A DNA stretch of 64,000 nt from Bacteroidales bacterium (GTDB lineage Bacteria > Bacteroidota > Bacteroidia > Bacteroidales > UBA932), in assembly GCA_012728975.1 (NCBI GenBank), contig JAAYDZ010000006.1:28753-92752 (forward strand). Direction: 5' to 3'. Below the pieces are notes generated by a model. The model searched no databases and was not told the origin of the DNA. It saw only the letters and a program-made list of their open reading frames with translations. Shown in pieces: positions 1-9,663 of this stretch; within the stretch, counting starts at the first letter, position 1; every line of letters begins with the position of its first letter. Both the position numbers and the translations under genes were made by a program.

Positions 1-13
1 TCAAAGCCTTAAA

Positions 14-259
14 GTGCGTATTCTTGAGGATACCGGCCATATGTCAAACGATCAGACGGCATCTCTGGTCAGAAGAGCTTTTCATCCTGAACTCAAAAGC
101 ATACATCTAGCTCATCTTAGCCGCAATAATAACACACCAAAACTGGCATTTCAAACAGTCAGCGATGCGCTTCTCGAGATGGGTGTCAGAGTGGGAGAGG
201 ATGTCATTCTCAACTGTCTGCCACGTACAGATTCTTCGGAAATTATGGAATGTTCATAA
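14..259 (+). CDS. C-terminal part of an MBL-fold metallo-hydrolase (YycJ/WalJ-like); 5' end outside window
   Basis: ORF with LAHLSRNNNTPKLAFQTVSDAL motif typical of the C-terminus of YycJ-like MBL hydrolases; upstream part truncated by window edge. Confidence 0.6.
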   Translation: MRILEDTGHMSNDQTASLVRRAFHPELKSIHLAHLSRNNNTPKLAFQTVSDALLEMGVRVGEDVILNCLPRTDSSEIMECS

Positions 260-344
260 CTTGTTTGTCAGATTTATCAAATCGGCATAATTTTGGTTAT
301 ATTTGCACTGATACTCGCAATTTGAAACAACTAAACGATAGGAT

Positions 345-743
345 ATGAAAAAAATTACTCTGATTTTGTCGCTCTTTTTTGCCACAACCCTATTGAATTC
401 GTGCAATGATCTCTACCCTGACTCAGAACTTTTATTGGGTGCATGGTCTTCATATGAGTGCTTTAAACAGGGCGGTCAGCCTTTTTCTTATACACTCGAG
501 AGATATCTATTTACTCCGGATGGTTATGTGGCCTTTTACGACACCAGTGTATTCCAGTTCAAGCTTCCTTATGGTTATAATGCCACTACAGGTATCCTGG
601 CAATTCTGGATGGTACCGATGAAGAGGGCAATAAATTAACCATAGAGTATCCTGCTGTAATCGAATATGTCGAAGCGGTCAAATCGAATGTTTTGACCAT
701 CACTTACAATGATGGATATACAATACGCTATCGCAAACGATAA
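345..743 (+). CDS. small lipoprotein, hypothetical (lipocalin-like LLGAW motif)
   Basis: ORF 132 aa; signal peptide with lipobox LLNSC. Confidence 0.65.
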   Translation: MKKITLILSLFFATTLLNSCNDLYPDSELLLGAWSSYECFKQGGQPFSYTLERYLFTPDGYVAFYDTSVFQFKLPYGYNATTGILAILDGTDEEGNKLTIEYPAVIEYVEAVKSNVLTITYNDGYTIRYRKR

Positions 744-746
744 GTC

Positions 747-817
747 CGGGGTGCGTGTTGCACGTTGCAGGGTGCGAGGTGCAACACGCACCCCGTAACC
801 ATTACCGCGTAACACTA
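747..817. repeat. heptanucleotide array A with orientation switch; forms a 17-bp perfect hairpin
   Basis: CGGGGTG CGTGTTG CACGTTG CAGGGTG CGAGGTG CAACACG CACCCCG TAACCAT TACCGCG TAACACT in exact 7-nt phase; CGGGGTGCGTGTTGCAC (747-763) pairs with GTGCAACACGCACCCCG (779-795). Confidence 0.9.
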
Positions 818-2482
818 ATCAACAAATTGCATTTTATAATAAGCCGCTGTGAGTTTTTCTCCGGTGGCTTTTTCTATCATTTCATTCCATTCGTAACGCA
901 TTCCGGGATTGAAAACATATTCCTGAAGCCATTCTCCCACCTCTTTGCTGCCTACATAACAATCGTTTGCCATGTCTTGGCTTTTGGTAACATTGGTCAC
1001 AATATAGTGGTGTAGCTGTGAAGCCAGAAGGGCTCCGAGCTGATAGTTATGATAATAACAGGGATAGAGTGCAATATGAATTTTTGATGCCCAGTCGGGC
1101 TCGTCACGACCCTCCGGACGGGTGAGAAGCTGATATTTTTCCACAAGATTCCACCAAAGAGTATTGAGATCCTGTTCGGGGTTAGCGTACATCTCCTTTT
1201 CGAATCGGTACATTACCTGTGTCCAGCGGCTGAAAACAAGTTGCTGGAGTCGGAGTGAACGGATGCAATCTTCATTGATAGTTGCTGCTTCCTCGTCGGA
1301 AAGATCCACCATAACTTTCATCCATTCCGTATTACGGGACAACCTATCAAACATCATTGCCACCGCTTCTGTAGTGAAACTATGTGCTGCCTCGCGGAGG
1401 AAGAGAGGATTGCCTGCAGCATCGTGTCCTACTGCATAGACAGCGTGTCCAAATTCGTGGAGCATGGTCGACATCCATTGTTCGGTGTCAGAGATGTTAC
1501 AGAGGACACGTACATCTCCGTTATGATCAATATCTATACAGTAGGCGTGCTGATTTTTGCCATCACGGGGATAGAGGTCGCTGTTCATCATGATTGTGCT
1601 TACATTGAGACCTATGCTGTTATAGAAATCGGTAGTCAGAGTTTCAAGATTACGTCCTTTGTAATATTTGTCAAGATCTACGGGGTAAAGATCGGGTGCT
1701 TCCTGGAAAAACCTTCCCTGGTAATGCCAGGGCATCAATTTTTCTACGGGTATCCTATATCTCGCGGAGAACATTTTATCCATATCGGCTTTTAGTACGG
1801 CAAATCCTTCACTTGTCATTTCGTCAAGTTCATTAAAGAGTGCTGAGATTTCTTCCGGATCTTGTTCCGAAAAGGTTAGGGACATCGTGTAATAATTGTC
1901 AAATCCCAGCGATTGTGCCAGGGTATTGCGAAGGCGTACAATTTCCAGAACATCTTCGGCCACGTAAGGTCCTATTGCCTTGTGAGCATTCCAGATCTCC
2001 TCCAAAGCTTTGTTGTCTGTTGAGGTCCGGAGAACCTCTTCTACATAATTGTCGTTTACCTTTTCGCCGCGAAATTCAGCTCGGAAACTGGCATATTTCT
2101 GTTCCAGAAGACTCTCTTTCTCTATAATTTGATTTTGCAGTGTTGTATCTGCCTGTCCCTTGAGAAAAGAGAGGTATAGTATATCCAATTGCCTTTTGAG
2201 CAGAGGGTTGTTGACTCTACCGCCTTTTTTCATTCGGTTGAGTTTGTCAAATATAACTTTGTCCGAATATATTTCGGCGATTTTGATACTTGCCTGGGCG
2301 TATCTTTGAAAATCTTCGGGATTACCGGTTGTAGTACCGGTCCAGTAACTTTTTGATGATTCTACATAAAGAGGCAGGAGCGTGCCCTCGAGTTCGGATA
2401 TGAGGGATTTGAGCTCTTTCTCAGGGTTGCAGCTTGTCAACATAACGAGTGAAAGTAGCAGGAAAGTGTATAGTTTTTTCAT
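815..2482 (-). CDS. M2/M3-like zinc metallopeptidase, lipoprotein
   Basis: 555 aa; HEFGHA zinc motif (TMLHEFGHAVYAVGHD); lipobox LTSC. Confidence 0.8.
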   Translation of the reverse strand: MKKLYTFLLLSLVMLTSCNPEKELKSLISELEGTLLPLYVESSKSYWTGTTTGNPEDFQRYAQASIKIAEIYSDKVIFDKLNRMKKGGRVNNPLLKRQLDILYLSFLKGQADTTLQNQIIEKESLLEQKYASFRAEFRGEKVNDNYVEEVLRTSTDNKALEEIWNAHKAIGPYVAEDVLEIVRLRNTLAQSLGFDNYYTMSLTFSEQDPEEISALFNELDEMTSEGFAVLKADMDKMFSARYRIPVEKLMPWHYQGRFFQEAPDLYPVDLDKYYKGRNLETLTTDFYNSIGLNVSTIMMNSDLYPRDGKNQHAYCIDIDHNGDVRVLCNISDTEQWMSTMLHEFGHAVYAVGHDAAGNPLFLREAAHSFTTEAVAMMFDRLSRNTEWMKVMVDLSDEEAATINEDCIRSLRLQQLVFSRWTQVMYRFEKEMYANPEQDLNTLWWNLVEKYQLLTRPEGRDEPDWASKIHIALYPCYYHNYQLGALLASQLHHYIVTNVTKSQDMANDCYVGSKEVGEWLQEYVFNPGMRYEWNEMIEKATGEKLTAAYYKMQFVD

Positions 2483-2484
2483 GG

Positions 2485-2955
2485 TTAGAATTTTTTATTC
2501 ATTTCCCATGTAGAGTTGAGATTGAAAATTGCAAGCTCGTCTTCCTCAATGACATCGAGCAGCAGACGTTTGAGAGTCAGTTCCTTGACCTGGAACTGAG
2601 TAACAATGTTCGTGTTGAAATCCTTTTTGCCTTGGAGAAGCCCATCTATAGGGAAACTTATGTTTAGAATGTAATTATCCTGGTCGTAAGAAAATGTTCC
2701 GGTGTAACTGGCAATAACCATCTTAGCGCGACCTACATCTTCCCATATTTGGAATTTGAATGTGTCGTCTTTTTCGAACACGAAAGAATAACGTGTTTCA
2801 GCATAATTGAGTTCGATCTCTCCCACATAGACTTTAGCGACATCCCACTGGCCATAAAGAAGAGACTTTTCGCTCATCAAATCCGCGAGATACTGACATC
2901 CTGAAAGGGAAATCAGAGCTGCCGCTACAAGCGAAAAGAGAGTCAATTTTTTCAT
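2485..2955 (-). CDS. small lipoprotein, hypothetical
   Basis: 156 aa, lipobox SLSGC; adjacent to the peptidase gene. Confidence 0.65.
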   Translation of the reverse strand: MKKLTLFSLVAAALISLSGCQYLADLMSEKSLLYGQWDVAKVYVGEIELNYAETRYSFVFEKDDTFKFQIWEDVGRAKMVIASYTGTFSYDQDNYILNISFPIDGLLQGKKDFNTNIVTQFQVKELTLKRLLLDVIEEDELAIFNLNSTWEMNKKF

Positions 2956-3009
2956 AATCTGGGTCTTAGTAACACACGAAGATAATAAAAAAAAATAAAA
3001 CGTACCTTT

Positions 3010-3768
3010 TTATTCAAAAAACAGAAGTCCGAAATGTTCAGGAGTATGGAAATTTGGAGAGGGAATCGGTATCGGATGCCAGCTCAGATAGTGTGGAACA
3101 GGCATGTCATCCCCACATTTGTAAAAATTTGCGGTAACGGTGCGTCCTGACAGATCTGAGAACTCTGAAAGAGAGTAGAGGGATTTAGGAATAGCTATTG
3201 TTAGAGTCCATTCATGTTCACCCGCACGTTCACCAAAGGGTTCACAGCCTAGAGTTGATTGGCGTCTTATCTGGTTCATTACATCATCTCCGAAACGGAT
3301 TCGCTGCTTACGGTCAGGACCTCCGGCAAATGTGCCGTGACCTATACAGTTCATCTCCAGATTGTAGTAGATAGAATCTTTGTCGGATGGGATTATGAAA
3401 AATTCCACACATGAGTCGGTGTAGGGTTTAGATCCGGCGTCATATCCAAAGGTTGCCCTGACACCATTCTCTTTCACGACATACTGGAGATAGATTTCTT
3501 CCTCTGAATGGGCTATTCGGAATTTAACTTCCGGTTTGTAACTATAGTCCTCCCAGTTGACCACATCTATGGATTGGAATGCTATTTTTTTCCTGTCGAA
3601 CATGGCGGCTACTTCAGCTACGGAGGGCTTTAATGACTCGAAAACTACTTTTTTGACTCTTAATACTTGCATATTATCTGAAGTTTCTGTGTTATCTCTA
3701 TTTGTTCTGCATCCGGTTATGACACCTAGATTCAACAGAACTATGGCGTAACAGATAATTTTTCTCAT
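3010..3768 (-). CDS. carbohydrate-binding family 9-like lipoprotein
   Basis: 252 aa; CBM9-like features (KVEFRIAHSEEEIYLQYVV..., DSCVEFFI, YYNLEMNCIG..., FGLLFFE C-terminus). Confidence 0.7.
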   Translation of the reverse strand: MRKIICYAIVLLNLGVITGCRTNRDNTETSDNMQVLRVKKVVFESLKPSVAEVAAMFDRKKIAFQSIDVVNWEDYSYKPEVKFRIAHSEEEIYLQYVVKENGVRATFGYDAGSKPYTDSCVEFFIIPSDKDSIYYNLEMNCIGHGTFAGGPDRKQRIRFGDDVMNQIRRQSTLGCEPFGERAGEHEWTLTIAIPKSLYSLSEFSDLSGRTVTANFYKCGDDMPVPHYLSWHPIPIPSPNFHTPEHFGLLFFE

Positions 3769-3773
3769 GATTT

Positions 3774-3781
3774 CAAAGGTA
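3774..3781 (-). promoter_or_regulatory. putative Bacteroidota -7 box TACCTTTG
   Basis: TAnnTTTG match on minus strand 5 nt upstream of the ATG at 3768. Confidence 0.5.
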
Positions 3782-3824
3782 TAAAAAAAGTACTAATAGC
3801 GTTGCTATTGTCCTACATTTTTAT

Positions 3825-3832
3825 TATTTTTG
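3825..3832 (+). promoter_or_regulatory. putative Bacteroidota -7 box TATTTTTG for ppdK
   Basis: TAnnTTTG with TTG about 20 nt upstream. Confidence 0.5.
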
Positions 3833-3895
3833 CAGATTACTATCATAAAAGTAATAATTTGTCAAATTACAAAAAATTAAAATATTAAATTATCT

Positions 3896-6613
3896 ATGAC
3901 AAAAAGAGTTTACCGCTTTGGCGGAAAGAGTGCCGAAGGTGATGGCACGATGAAAAACCTCCTCGGAGGCAAAGGAGCTAATCTTGCAGAGATGTGTACC
4001 ATGGGTATTCCCGTTCCCGCAGGTTTTACAATCACAACTGATACTTGTACTGAGTATTTCGCACTCGGTGGCAAGTATCCTGAGGAACTTAAGGAAGAAG
4101 TTGCAGCAGCTCTCAAGGCCACTGAAGAGACTATGGGAATGAAATTCGGTGATAGCAAGGATCCTCTCCTTCTATCCTGCCGTTCAGGTGCAAGAATGTC
4201 AATGCCCGGTATGATGGAAACAGTTCTCAATATCGGTCTTTGCTCCAAGACGATTCCCGGAATTATTGAAAAGACTAAAAATCCCCGCTTTGTATATGAT
4301 GCTTACCGACGTCTGATCATGATGTATTCAGACGTTGTGATGGAGAAAGCTGAAGGCATTGAGCCGGAAGATGGCAAGGGTATTCGCGTACAGCTTGATA
4401 ATATGCTTCAAGATCTTAAGACTAAGAAGGGTTACAAGGGTGATACCGACCTCACTGAGGAGGATCTGAAATCACTTTGCGAGCACTTCAAGGTGCGAGT
4501 AAAAGAGGTTCTCGGTCAGGAATTCCCCGATGATGCACAAGCACAGCTTTGGGGCAGTATAGGTGCAGTATTCAAATCATGGAATGGCAAGAGAGCTATT
4601 GCTTATCGCCGTATAGAGGGTATTCCCGATGAATATGGCACTGCAGTTAACGTGCAGGCAATGGTATTCGGCAATATGGGTTCTAATTCTGCTACAGGCG
4701 TTGCATTCTCCCGTAACCCTGCTACAGGTGAGCACACATTTTACGGTGAGTGGCTCATTGATGCACAGGGTGAAGACGTAGTTGCGGGTATCCGTACTCC
4801 CAATCCTCTTAATGAGTCTACCAAGACCGATCATAATAAGCACCTTGTTTCTCTTGAGACAGCGATGCCGGAGGTGTATAAGGAGCTTGACAAGATCCAG
4901 GATGACCTCGAGCACCACTTCAAAGATATGCAGGATATAGAGTTTACCATCCAGGACGGAAAACTCTGGTTACTCCAGTGCCGCGTTGGCAAGAGAACCG
5001 GTTTTGCAGCGCTCAATATGGCTATGGATATGATTGAAGAGGGTATGATCGATGAGAAGACTGCAGTGATGAGAGTTGCTCCTAAGCAGCTTGACGAGAT
5101 ACTTCACCCTATTCTCGATCCCGAGTCAGAGAAGAAGGCTAATGTAATCGCAAAAGGTCTTCCAGCAGGTCCAGGCGGAGCCGTAGGTAAGATTGTCTTC
5201 ACTTCGGAGGCTGCAATTGAGGCAGCGTCAAGAGGTGAGAGGGTAATCCTGGTTCGAGAAGAGACCAACCCTGAAGATGTGGAAGGTATGCGTGCCGCTG
5301 TTGGATTGCTTACTTCACGCGGAGGTATGACCTCTCATGCTGCTCTTGTAGCCCGCGGATGGGGCAAATGCTGCATCGTAGGTTGCGATGCTATCAAGTT
5401 TGCAACTATCGATGGAAAGAGAGTGATGAATATTGGTGACAAGTGCTATAAAGAGGGTGCTATTTTCTCTCTCAATGGCACAAGAGGTCACGTGTATGAT
5501 GTAGCAGTCAGCACAGTAGATGCCTCCGAGAATCCTCGATTTGTAGAGTTTATGACTATGGTTGATAAATACCGTAAACTGGGTGTTCGTACCAATGCCG
5601 ATACCCCTGAGGATGCTCTTAAGGCAATTGAATTCGGTGCAGAAGGTATCGGTCTCTTCCGTATTGAACACATGTTCTACGGTAAAGACTCTGAGGCACC
5701 TCTTTCTAAGCTTCGCAAGATGATCCACGCGACCAATCTCGAGGAGAGAGTTGATGCTCTCAACGAACTTGAGCCCTATGTTGTGGATGCCACTAGGGAG
5801 ACAATGCGAGTTATGAATGGCAGACCTGTGACATTTCGCCTCCTAGATCCACCCTTGCATGAGTTTGTACCTCAGACTGTTGAAAAACAGCAGGAACTTG
5901 CAGACGAACTCGGCATTACCCTTGACGAGATCAAGGAGAGGGGAGAACTCCTACACGAGGTCAACCCCATGATGGGGCACCGTGGAGTACGTATCGGTAT
6001 TACTTATCCTGAGGTGAGTTATATGCAATTCAAGGCTATTTTCACAGCAACAGCTCAGTTGCTCAAGGAGGGTCTCAAGCCGCTCCCTGAGATTATGATT
6101 CCTGTAACAATTTCAGCAAAGGAGCTTGACTTCCAGAAGGCTATTTGCGAAAAAGCGCTTGCAGAGGTTGAAAAAGCTGAGGGTGTAAAGATTAATTACC
6201 TGTATGGTACAATGATCGAGATCCCCCGCGCTGCAATCCTTGCACCCGAGATGGCTAAGTCTGCGCAGTTCTTCTCATTCGGTACTAATGACATGACACA
6301 GATGACTTACGGTTTCTCAAGAGATGACATCGGTTCCTTCATGAATGACTATATGGAGCACGGAATTCTAGACTTTGACCCCTTCCAAACTCTTGACCTG
6401 GGCTCTGTTGGAAAGCTTGTTAAGCTAGGTCTAGATGGAGGTCGCTCAACAAGTCCGAAACTCAAGGTAGGTATTTGTGGCGAGCATGGTGGTGATCCTG
6501 ATTCAGTGCATTTCTGTCATAAGATAGGAATGGACTATGTTTCATGTTCTCCTTTTCGCGTACCTATTGCAAGACTTGCAGCTGCTCAGGCAGCCATTGC
6601 TGACAACAAGTAA
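3896..6613 (+). CDS. ppdK: pyruvate, phosphate dikinase
   Basis: 905 aa; GGKGANLAEM N-terminus, RGGMTSHAALVARGWGKCCIVGC catalytic-His region, EIMIPVT / GTNDMTQMTYGFSRDD / CGEHGGDP C-terminal motifs. Confidence 0.97.
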   Translation: MTKRVYRFGGKSAEGDGTMKNLLGGKGANLAEMCTMGIPVPAGFTITTDTCTEYFALGGKYPEELKEEVAAALKATEETMGMKFGDSKDPLLLSCRSGARMSMPGMMETVLNIGLCSKTIPGIIEKTKNPRFVYDAYRRLIMMYSDVVMEKAEGIEPEDGKGIRVQLDNMLQDLKTKKGYKGDTDLTEEDLKSLCEHFKVRVKEVLGQEFPDDAQAQLWGSIGAVFKSWNGKRAIAYRRIEGIPDEYGTAVNVQAMVFGNMGSNSATGVAFSRNPATGEHTFYGEWLIDAQGEDVVAGIRTPNPLNESTKTDHNKHLVSLETAMPEVYKELDKIQDDLEHHFKDMQDIEFTIQDGKLWLLQCRVGKRTGFAALNMAMDMIEEGMIDEKTAVMRVAPKQLDEILHPILDPESEKKANVIAKGLPAGPGGAVGKIVFTSEAAIEAASRGERVILVREETNPEDVEGMRAAVGLLTSRGGMTSHAALVARGWGKCCIVGCDAIKFATIDGKRVMNIGDKCYKEGAIFSLNGTRGHVYDVAVSTVDASENPRFVEFMTMVDKYRKLGVRTNADTPEDALKAIEFGAEGIGLFRIEHMFYGKDSEAPLSKLRKMIHATNLEERVDALNELEPYVVDATRETMRVMNGRPVTFRLLDPPLHEFVPQTVEKQQELADELGITLDEIKERGELLHEVNPMMGHRGVRIGITYPEVSYMQFKAIFTATAQLLKEGLKPLPEIMIPVTISAKELDFQKAICEKALAEVEKAEGVKINYLYGTMIEIPRAAILAPEMAKSAQFFSFGTNDMTQMTYGFSRDDIGSFMNDYMEHGILDFDPFQTLDLGSVGKLVKLGLDGGRSTSPKLKVGICGEHGGDPDSVHFCHKIGMDYVSCSPFRVPIARLAAAQAAIADNK

Positions 6614-6627
6614 AAAACTTTTAAAGA

Positions 6628-6666
6628 ACTCCCGAATACCTTTTTGTGTTCGGGAGTCTTTTTTGC
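6628..6666 (+). terminator. rho-independent terminator after ppdK
   Basis: ACTCCCGAA (6628-6636) / TTCGGGAGT (6649-6657) followed by CTTTTTTTG. Confidence 0.85.
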
Positions 6667-6681
6667 TTTATTGGCGCACAT

Positions 6682-7176
6682 ATGAGACAACCTGTACTGA
6701 AACCTTTCAATGACGCCCGTTCAATTGGTGTAATTCTGAACCTCAGCAACTTCAATTGTCACGATACTGTCGCTTTTCTCAATCAGGAAGCCGCCAGACA
6801 CGGGATTGAGATACACTATCTTTTGGTCAACCTAAACAGGCAGCCTATACCACAGTGGTGTCTTGACTCGAGGATGACTGTAATAAACTATCGTCGTGAC
6901 TTCACGCATAGGGGTAAACTTAAGTCTACTGTTGCAGAGCCTTTTGTTAATACTGAATTTGATTTTTTATTCGCTGTGTCAAACCATTTTCACCCTGTTG
7001 TGAATAGATTGTCACAACTTTCCAAAGCGGGGTTTAAAGTGGGCAAATATTTCTCAAGGAACAATCCGTATGATCTTACATACAGACCCTCATTTTCTGA
7101 GAGAGATCTGGAACTTTCAAAAGAGTATGTGGCGAACATACACCTAATCACATTACCTGACAATTCTGACAATTGA
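6682..7176 (+). CDS. DUF6913-like conserved hypothetical protein
   Basis: ORF track starts at 6646, which lies inside the terminator; ATG at 6682 (MRQPVLKPFNDARS) is the more plausible start. Confidence 0.6.
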   Translation: MRQPVLKPFNDARSIGVILNLSNFNCHDTVAFLNQEAARHGIEIHYLLVNLNRQPIPQWCLDSRMTVINYRRDFTHRGKLKSTVAEPFVNTEFDFLFAVSNHFHPVVNRLSQLSKAGFKVGKYFSRNNPYDLTYRPSFSERDLELSKEYVANIHLITLPDNSDN

Positions 7177-7179
7177 TAT

Positions 7180-8079
7180 ATGTCAAAAATAGGACACTAC
7201 CTTCTCGTTACCCTCAAAGGGCTCTGTATGGGAGCAGCTGATGTAATTCCAGGAGTTTCAGGTGGTACAATCGCCTTTCTCACCGGTATATATGGGGACC
7301 TCATCAACTCTATTAAGTCCATCGATCTCGAGGCACTCAAACTCCTCTTTACCGGAAAATTTCGCAAGTTCTGGATTAAAATAAATGGCAATTTTCTCTT
7401 TTCACTTGTGCTGGGCATCCTGATAAGCATCTTTTCTTTAGCAAAGGTGATGCAATATTTGCTGGTGAACCACCCGATACCTTTGTGGTCCTTTTTTTTC
7501 GGACTCATTTTGGCTTCGCCTGTCTATATTCTTAAAGGAATTGAAATTAAGAAACTTATCCATCTGATTCCGGCTATTGTCGGAATGGCAGTAGGAGTGC
7601 TTATTTGTCTTATCTCACCTACCGAGACCACAGATGCGCTTTGGTTTATATTCCTTTGTGGTGCCATTGCTGTCTGTGCGATGATACTTCCGGGTATCTC
7701 CGGCAGTTTTGTTTTGCTCCTTCTCGGGAAGTATGCCTACATAATCGGTGCTGTAAGTGATCTGAATATTTCGGTTCTTTTGGTTTTTGCAGTAGGTGCC
7801 ATTATCGGTATTATCCTTTTTTCAAAATTTCTCTCGTGGCTCCTCAAAAAGGTTTACAACGGCACATTGTTTTTCCTTTCAGGTCTGATGATCGGTTCTC
7901 TTGTAAAGGTATGGCCTTGGAAAAGAGTTCTGGAAAGCGGTGTGGACCGTCCGGTGCTTCCAGGAGATTACAGTGGAGATCCCCAATTGCATCATGCAGT
8001 AATATGGTTTGCGGTGGGAGTACTCCTCTTGTTTGGAATTGAGTATCTCGCAAAAAGATTAAAATCCGCAAATCCATAA
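7180..8079 (+). CDS. DUF368 family membrane protein
   Basis: 299 aa; KGLCMGAADVIPGVSGGTIAFLTGIY signature; multiple TM segments. Confidence 0.9.
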   Translation: MSKIGHYLLVTLKGLCMGAADVIPGVSGGTIAFLTGIYGDLINSIKSIDLEALKLLFTGKFRKFWIKINGNFLFSLVLGILISIFSLAKVMQYLLVNHPIPLWSFFFGLILASPVYILKGIEIKKLIHLIPAIVGMAVGVLICLISPTETTDALWFIFLCGAIAVCAMILPGISGSFVLLLLGKYAYIIGAVSDLNISVLLVFAVGAIIGIILFSKFLSWLLKKVYNGTLFFLSGLMIGSLVKVWPWKRVLESGVDRPVLPGDYSGDPQLHHAVIWFAVGVLLLFGIEYLAKRLKSANP

Positions 8080-8165
8080 GTTGGTCAAATCTGAGTTAGG
8101 AATCTGATTATAGGCTGTTTTGTGGAAAAAAGTGCGTAAAAATTTGTACGTTGTGAAAAAATATG

Positions 8166-8173
8166 TACTTTTG
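8166..8173 (+). promoter_or_regulatory. putative -7 box TACTTTTG for rplS
   Basis: TAnnTTTG with TTTG (8143-8146) 19 nt upstream. Confidence 0.6.
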
Positions 8174-8256
8174 CAATCCCAAAACGAAAAGCAACCTCTT
8201 GGTATAGGACTCGGAGACTTCCGTAGCAGCAACGTTGCGCTAAAACATTAATAAAA

Positions 8257-8628
8257 ATGGATTTAATGAAGATCGCACAGGAGGCCTGTGCACAGGAACT
8301 AAAGCAGTTGCCGGATTTCAAAGCCGGTGACACTGTTACCGTTACTTACAAGATTAGAGAAGAAAACAAAGAGCGCTTCCAAAAGTTTCGTGGTATAGTG
8401 ATCCAGAAACGTGGTGAAGGTGCTACAAAGACTTTTACAGTACGTAAAATTTCAAATGGTGTTGGTGTAGAGAGGATTTTTCCGCTTTCCTCACCTCTCA
8501 TTGAGGATATTGAGGTAAACAAGATCGGTGCAGTACGCAGAGCACGCATATTCTACCTCAGAAAGCTCACCGGTAAGAAGGCACGCATCAAAGAGAAAAG
8601 AGTGGCTCGTCAGACACCCAAAGAGTAA
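8257..8628 (+). CDS. rplS: 50S ribosomal protein L19
   Basis: [35 protein letters not shown]...[40 protein letters not shown]. Confidence 0.97.
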   Translation: MDLMKIAQEACAQELKQLPDFKAGDTVTVTYKIREENKERFQKFRGIVIQKRGEGATKTFTVRKISNGVGVERIFPLSSPLIEDIEVNKIGAVRRARIFYLRKLTGKKARIKEKRVARQTPKE

Positions 8629-8645
8629 TAACAGTTTTTTCATAA

Positions 8646-8719
8646 GGCCCCATAGCTCAACTGAATAGAGTATTTGACTACGGATCAAAAGGTTACAGGT
8701 TTGAATCCTGTTGGGGTCA
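8646..8719 (+). tRNA. tRNA-Arg (anticodon ACG)
   Basis: GGCCCCA acceptor, D arm AGCTCAACTGAATAGAGT, anticodon arm TTTGA-CTACGGA-TCAAA, T arm ACAGGTTTGAATCCTGT, TGGGGTC acceptor. Confidence 0.93.
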
Positions 8720-8756
8720 CAAAAAAGAGGAACGAATTCGTTCCTCTTTTTTGTGA
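8717..8756 (+). terminator. 40-nt perfect palindrome acting as terminator of tRNA-Arg
   Basis: TCACAAAAAAGAGGAACGAATTCGTTCCTCTTTTTTGTGA is its own reverse complement; T-tract on both strands. Confidence 0.85.
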
Positions 8757-8845
8757 CAGTCGCTTCGCTCCTTATATACCCTGTCTCGTCCTAAAAAAAG
8801 TTGACACATTTTGTTAAACTTAATTGTCTTCACTTTTTCTTTTAT

Positions 8846-9640
8846 TTATGCCACTTTTGTCTGACTGTAAACTTGAGACGGAGTTTGCAGATCTAATGAC
8901 CAATGCGGGCGTTTTTCATTATAATTTTTTATCCCTGAGCCTACGGCTGAAAGGGCTTGTTCAAAAGTGTTAAACGTATTATCTAAATAAAATTCATTCT
9001 TCAATATGCCGTTCACACGCTCTGCAACGGCATTTTCATAACAATGGTTATCCTCGGTCATGCTAATGTCGATCCCTGCTTCCTGAAGCGTTTTCACATA
9101 GTCTTTGCAACAATATTGTATGCCTCTGTCAGAGTGATGAATAAGCGATTCAGTTGTGCTGCCACGAGAAGAAAGAGCCATTTTTAGAGCTTGGAGTCCA
9201 CCTTCGATGCCCAAACTGCGATTTAACGACCAGCCTAATATTTTCCTGGAATACAAGTCAGTAGTTAAAAACAGATAGGCAAAGCCACTAAGCGTTCTGA
9301 TGTAAGTTATATCGCTTACCCACACTTGATTTACCCGTGTTATGGATAAATCCTTTATCAAGTTTTTCCACTTGTAAAAGTAGTGAAAAGAGTTTGTTGT
9401 CCTGGTGAAACTCTTCTTGGGTTTCACAAGCAAATCGTGTCGACCGAGTATATCAAAGAACTTGTCTCTTCCGATCCTACCTATTTTAGACAAATCATCC
9501 TTTAGCAAATAGTAGAGTTTTCTTTCACCTAAACGGGGCAATTCCCGTCTCTTCTCTTGAACTAATTCAACTGCCATATGTTCATTAAGAGCCTCGTTTT
9601 CAACATGTTTTCTGCTCTTATAATAGGCTTGACGAGTCAT
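8846..9640 (-). CDS. IS3-family transposase OrfB (DDE integrase core)
   Basis: WVSDITY...HHSDRGIQY...ENAVAERVNGILKNEF DDE signature. Confidence 0.95.
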   Translation of the reverse strand: MTRQAYYKSRKHVENEALNEHMAVELVQEKRRELPRLGERKLYYLLKDDLSKIGRIGRDKFFDILGRHDLLVKPKKSFTRTTNSFHYFYKWKNLIKDLSITRVNQVWVSDITYIRTLSGFAYLFLTTDLYSRKILGWSLNRSLGIEGGLQALKMALSSRGSTTESLIHHSDRGIQYCCKDYVKTLQEAGIDISMTEDNHCYENAVAERVNGILKNEFYLDNTFNTFEQALSAVGSGIKNYNEKRPHWSLDLQTPSQVYSQTKVA

Positions 9641-9663
9641 TCCAAAGTAGGCACAAGTGGACG

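Noticed and set aside
755-1015. Plus-strand ORF overlapping array A and the peptidase gene
   Set aside because: Antisense to a well-supported CDS and starts in repeat sequence.
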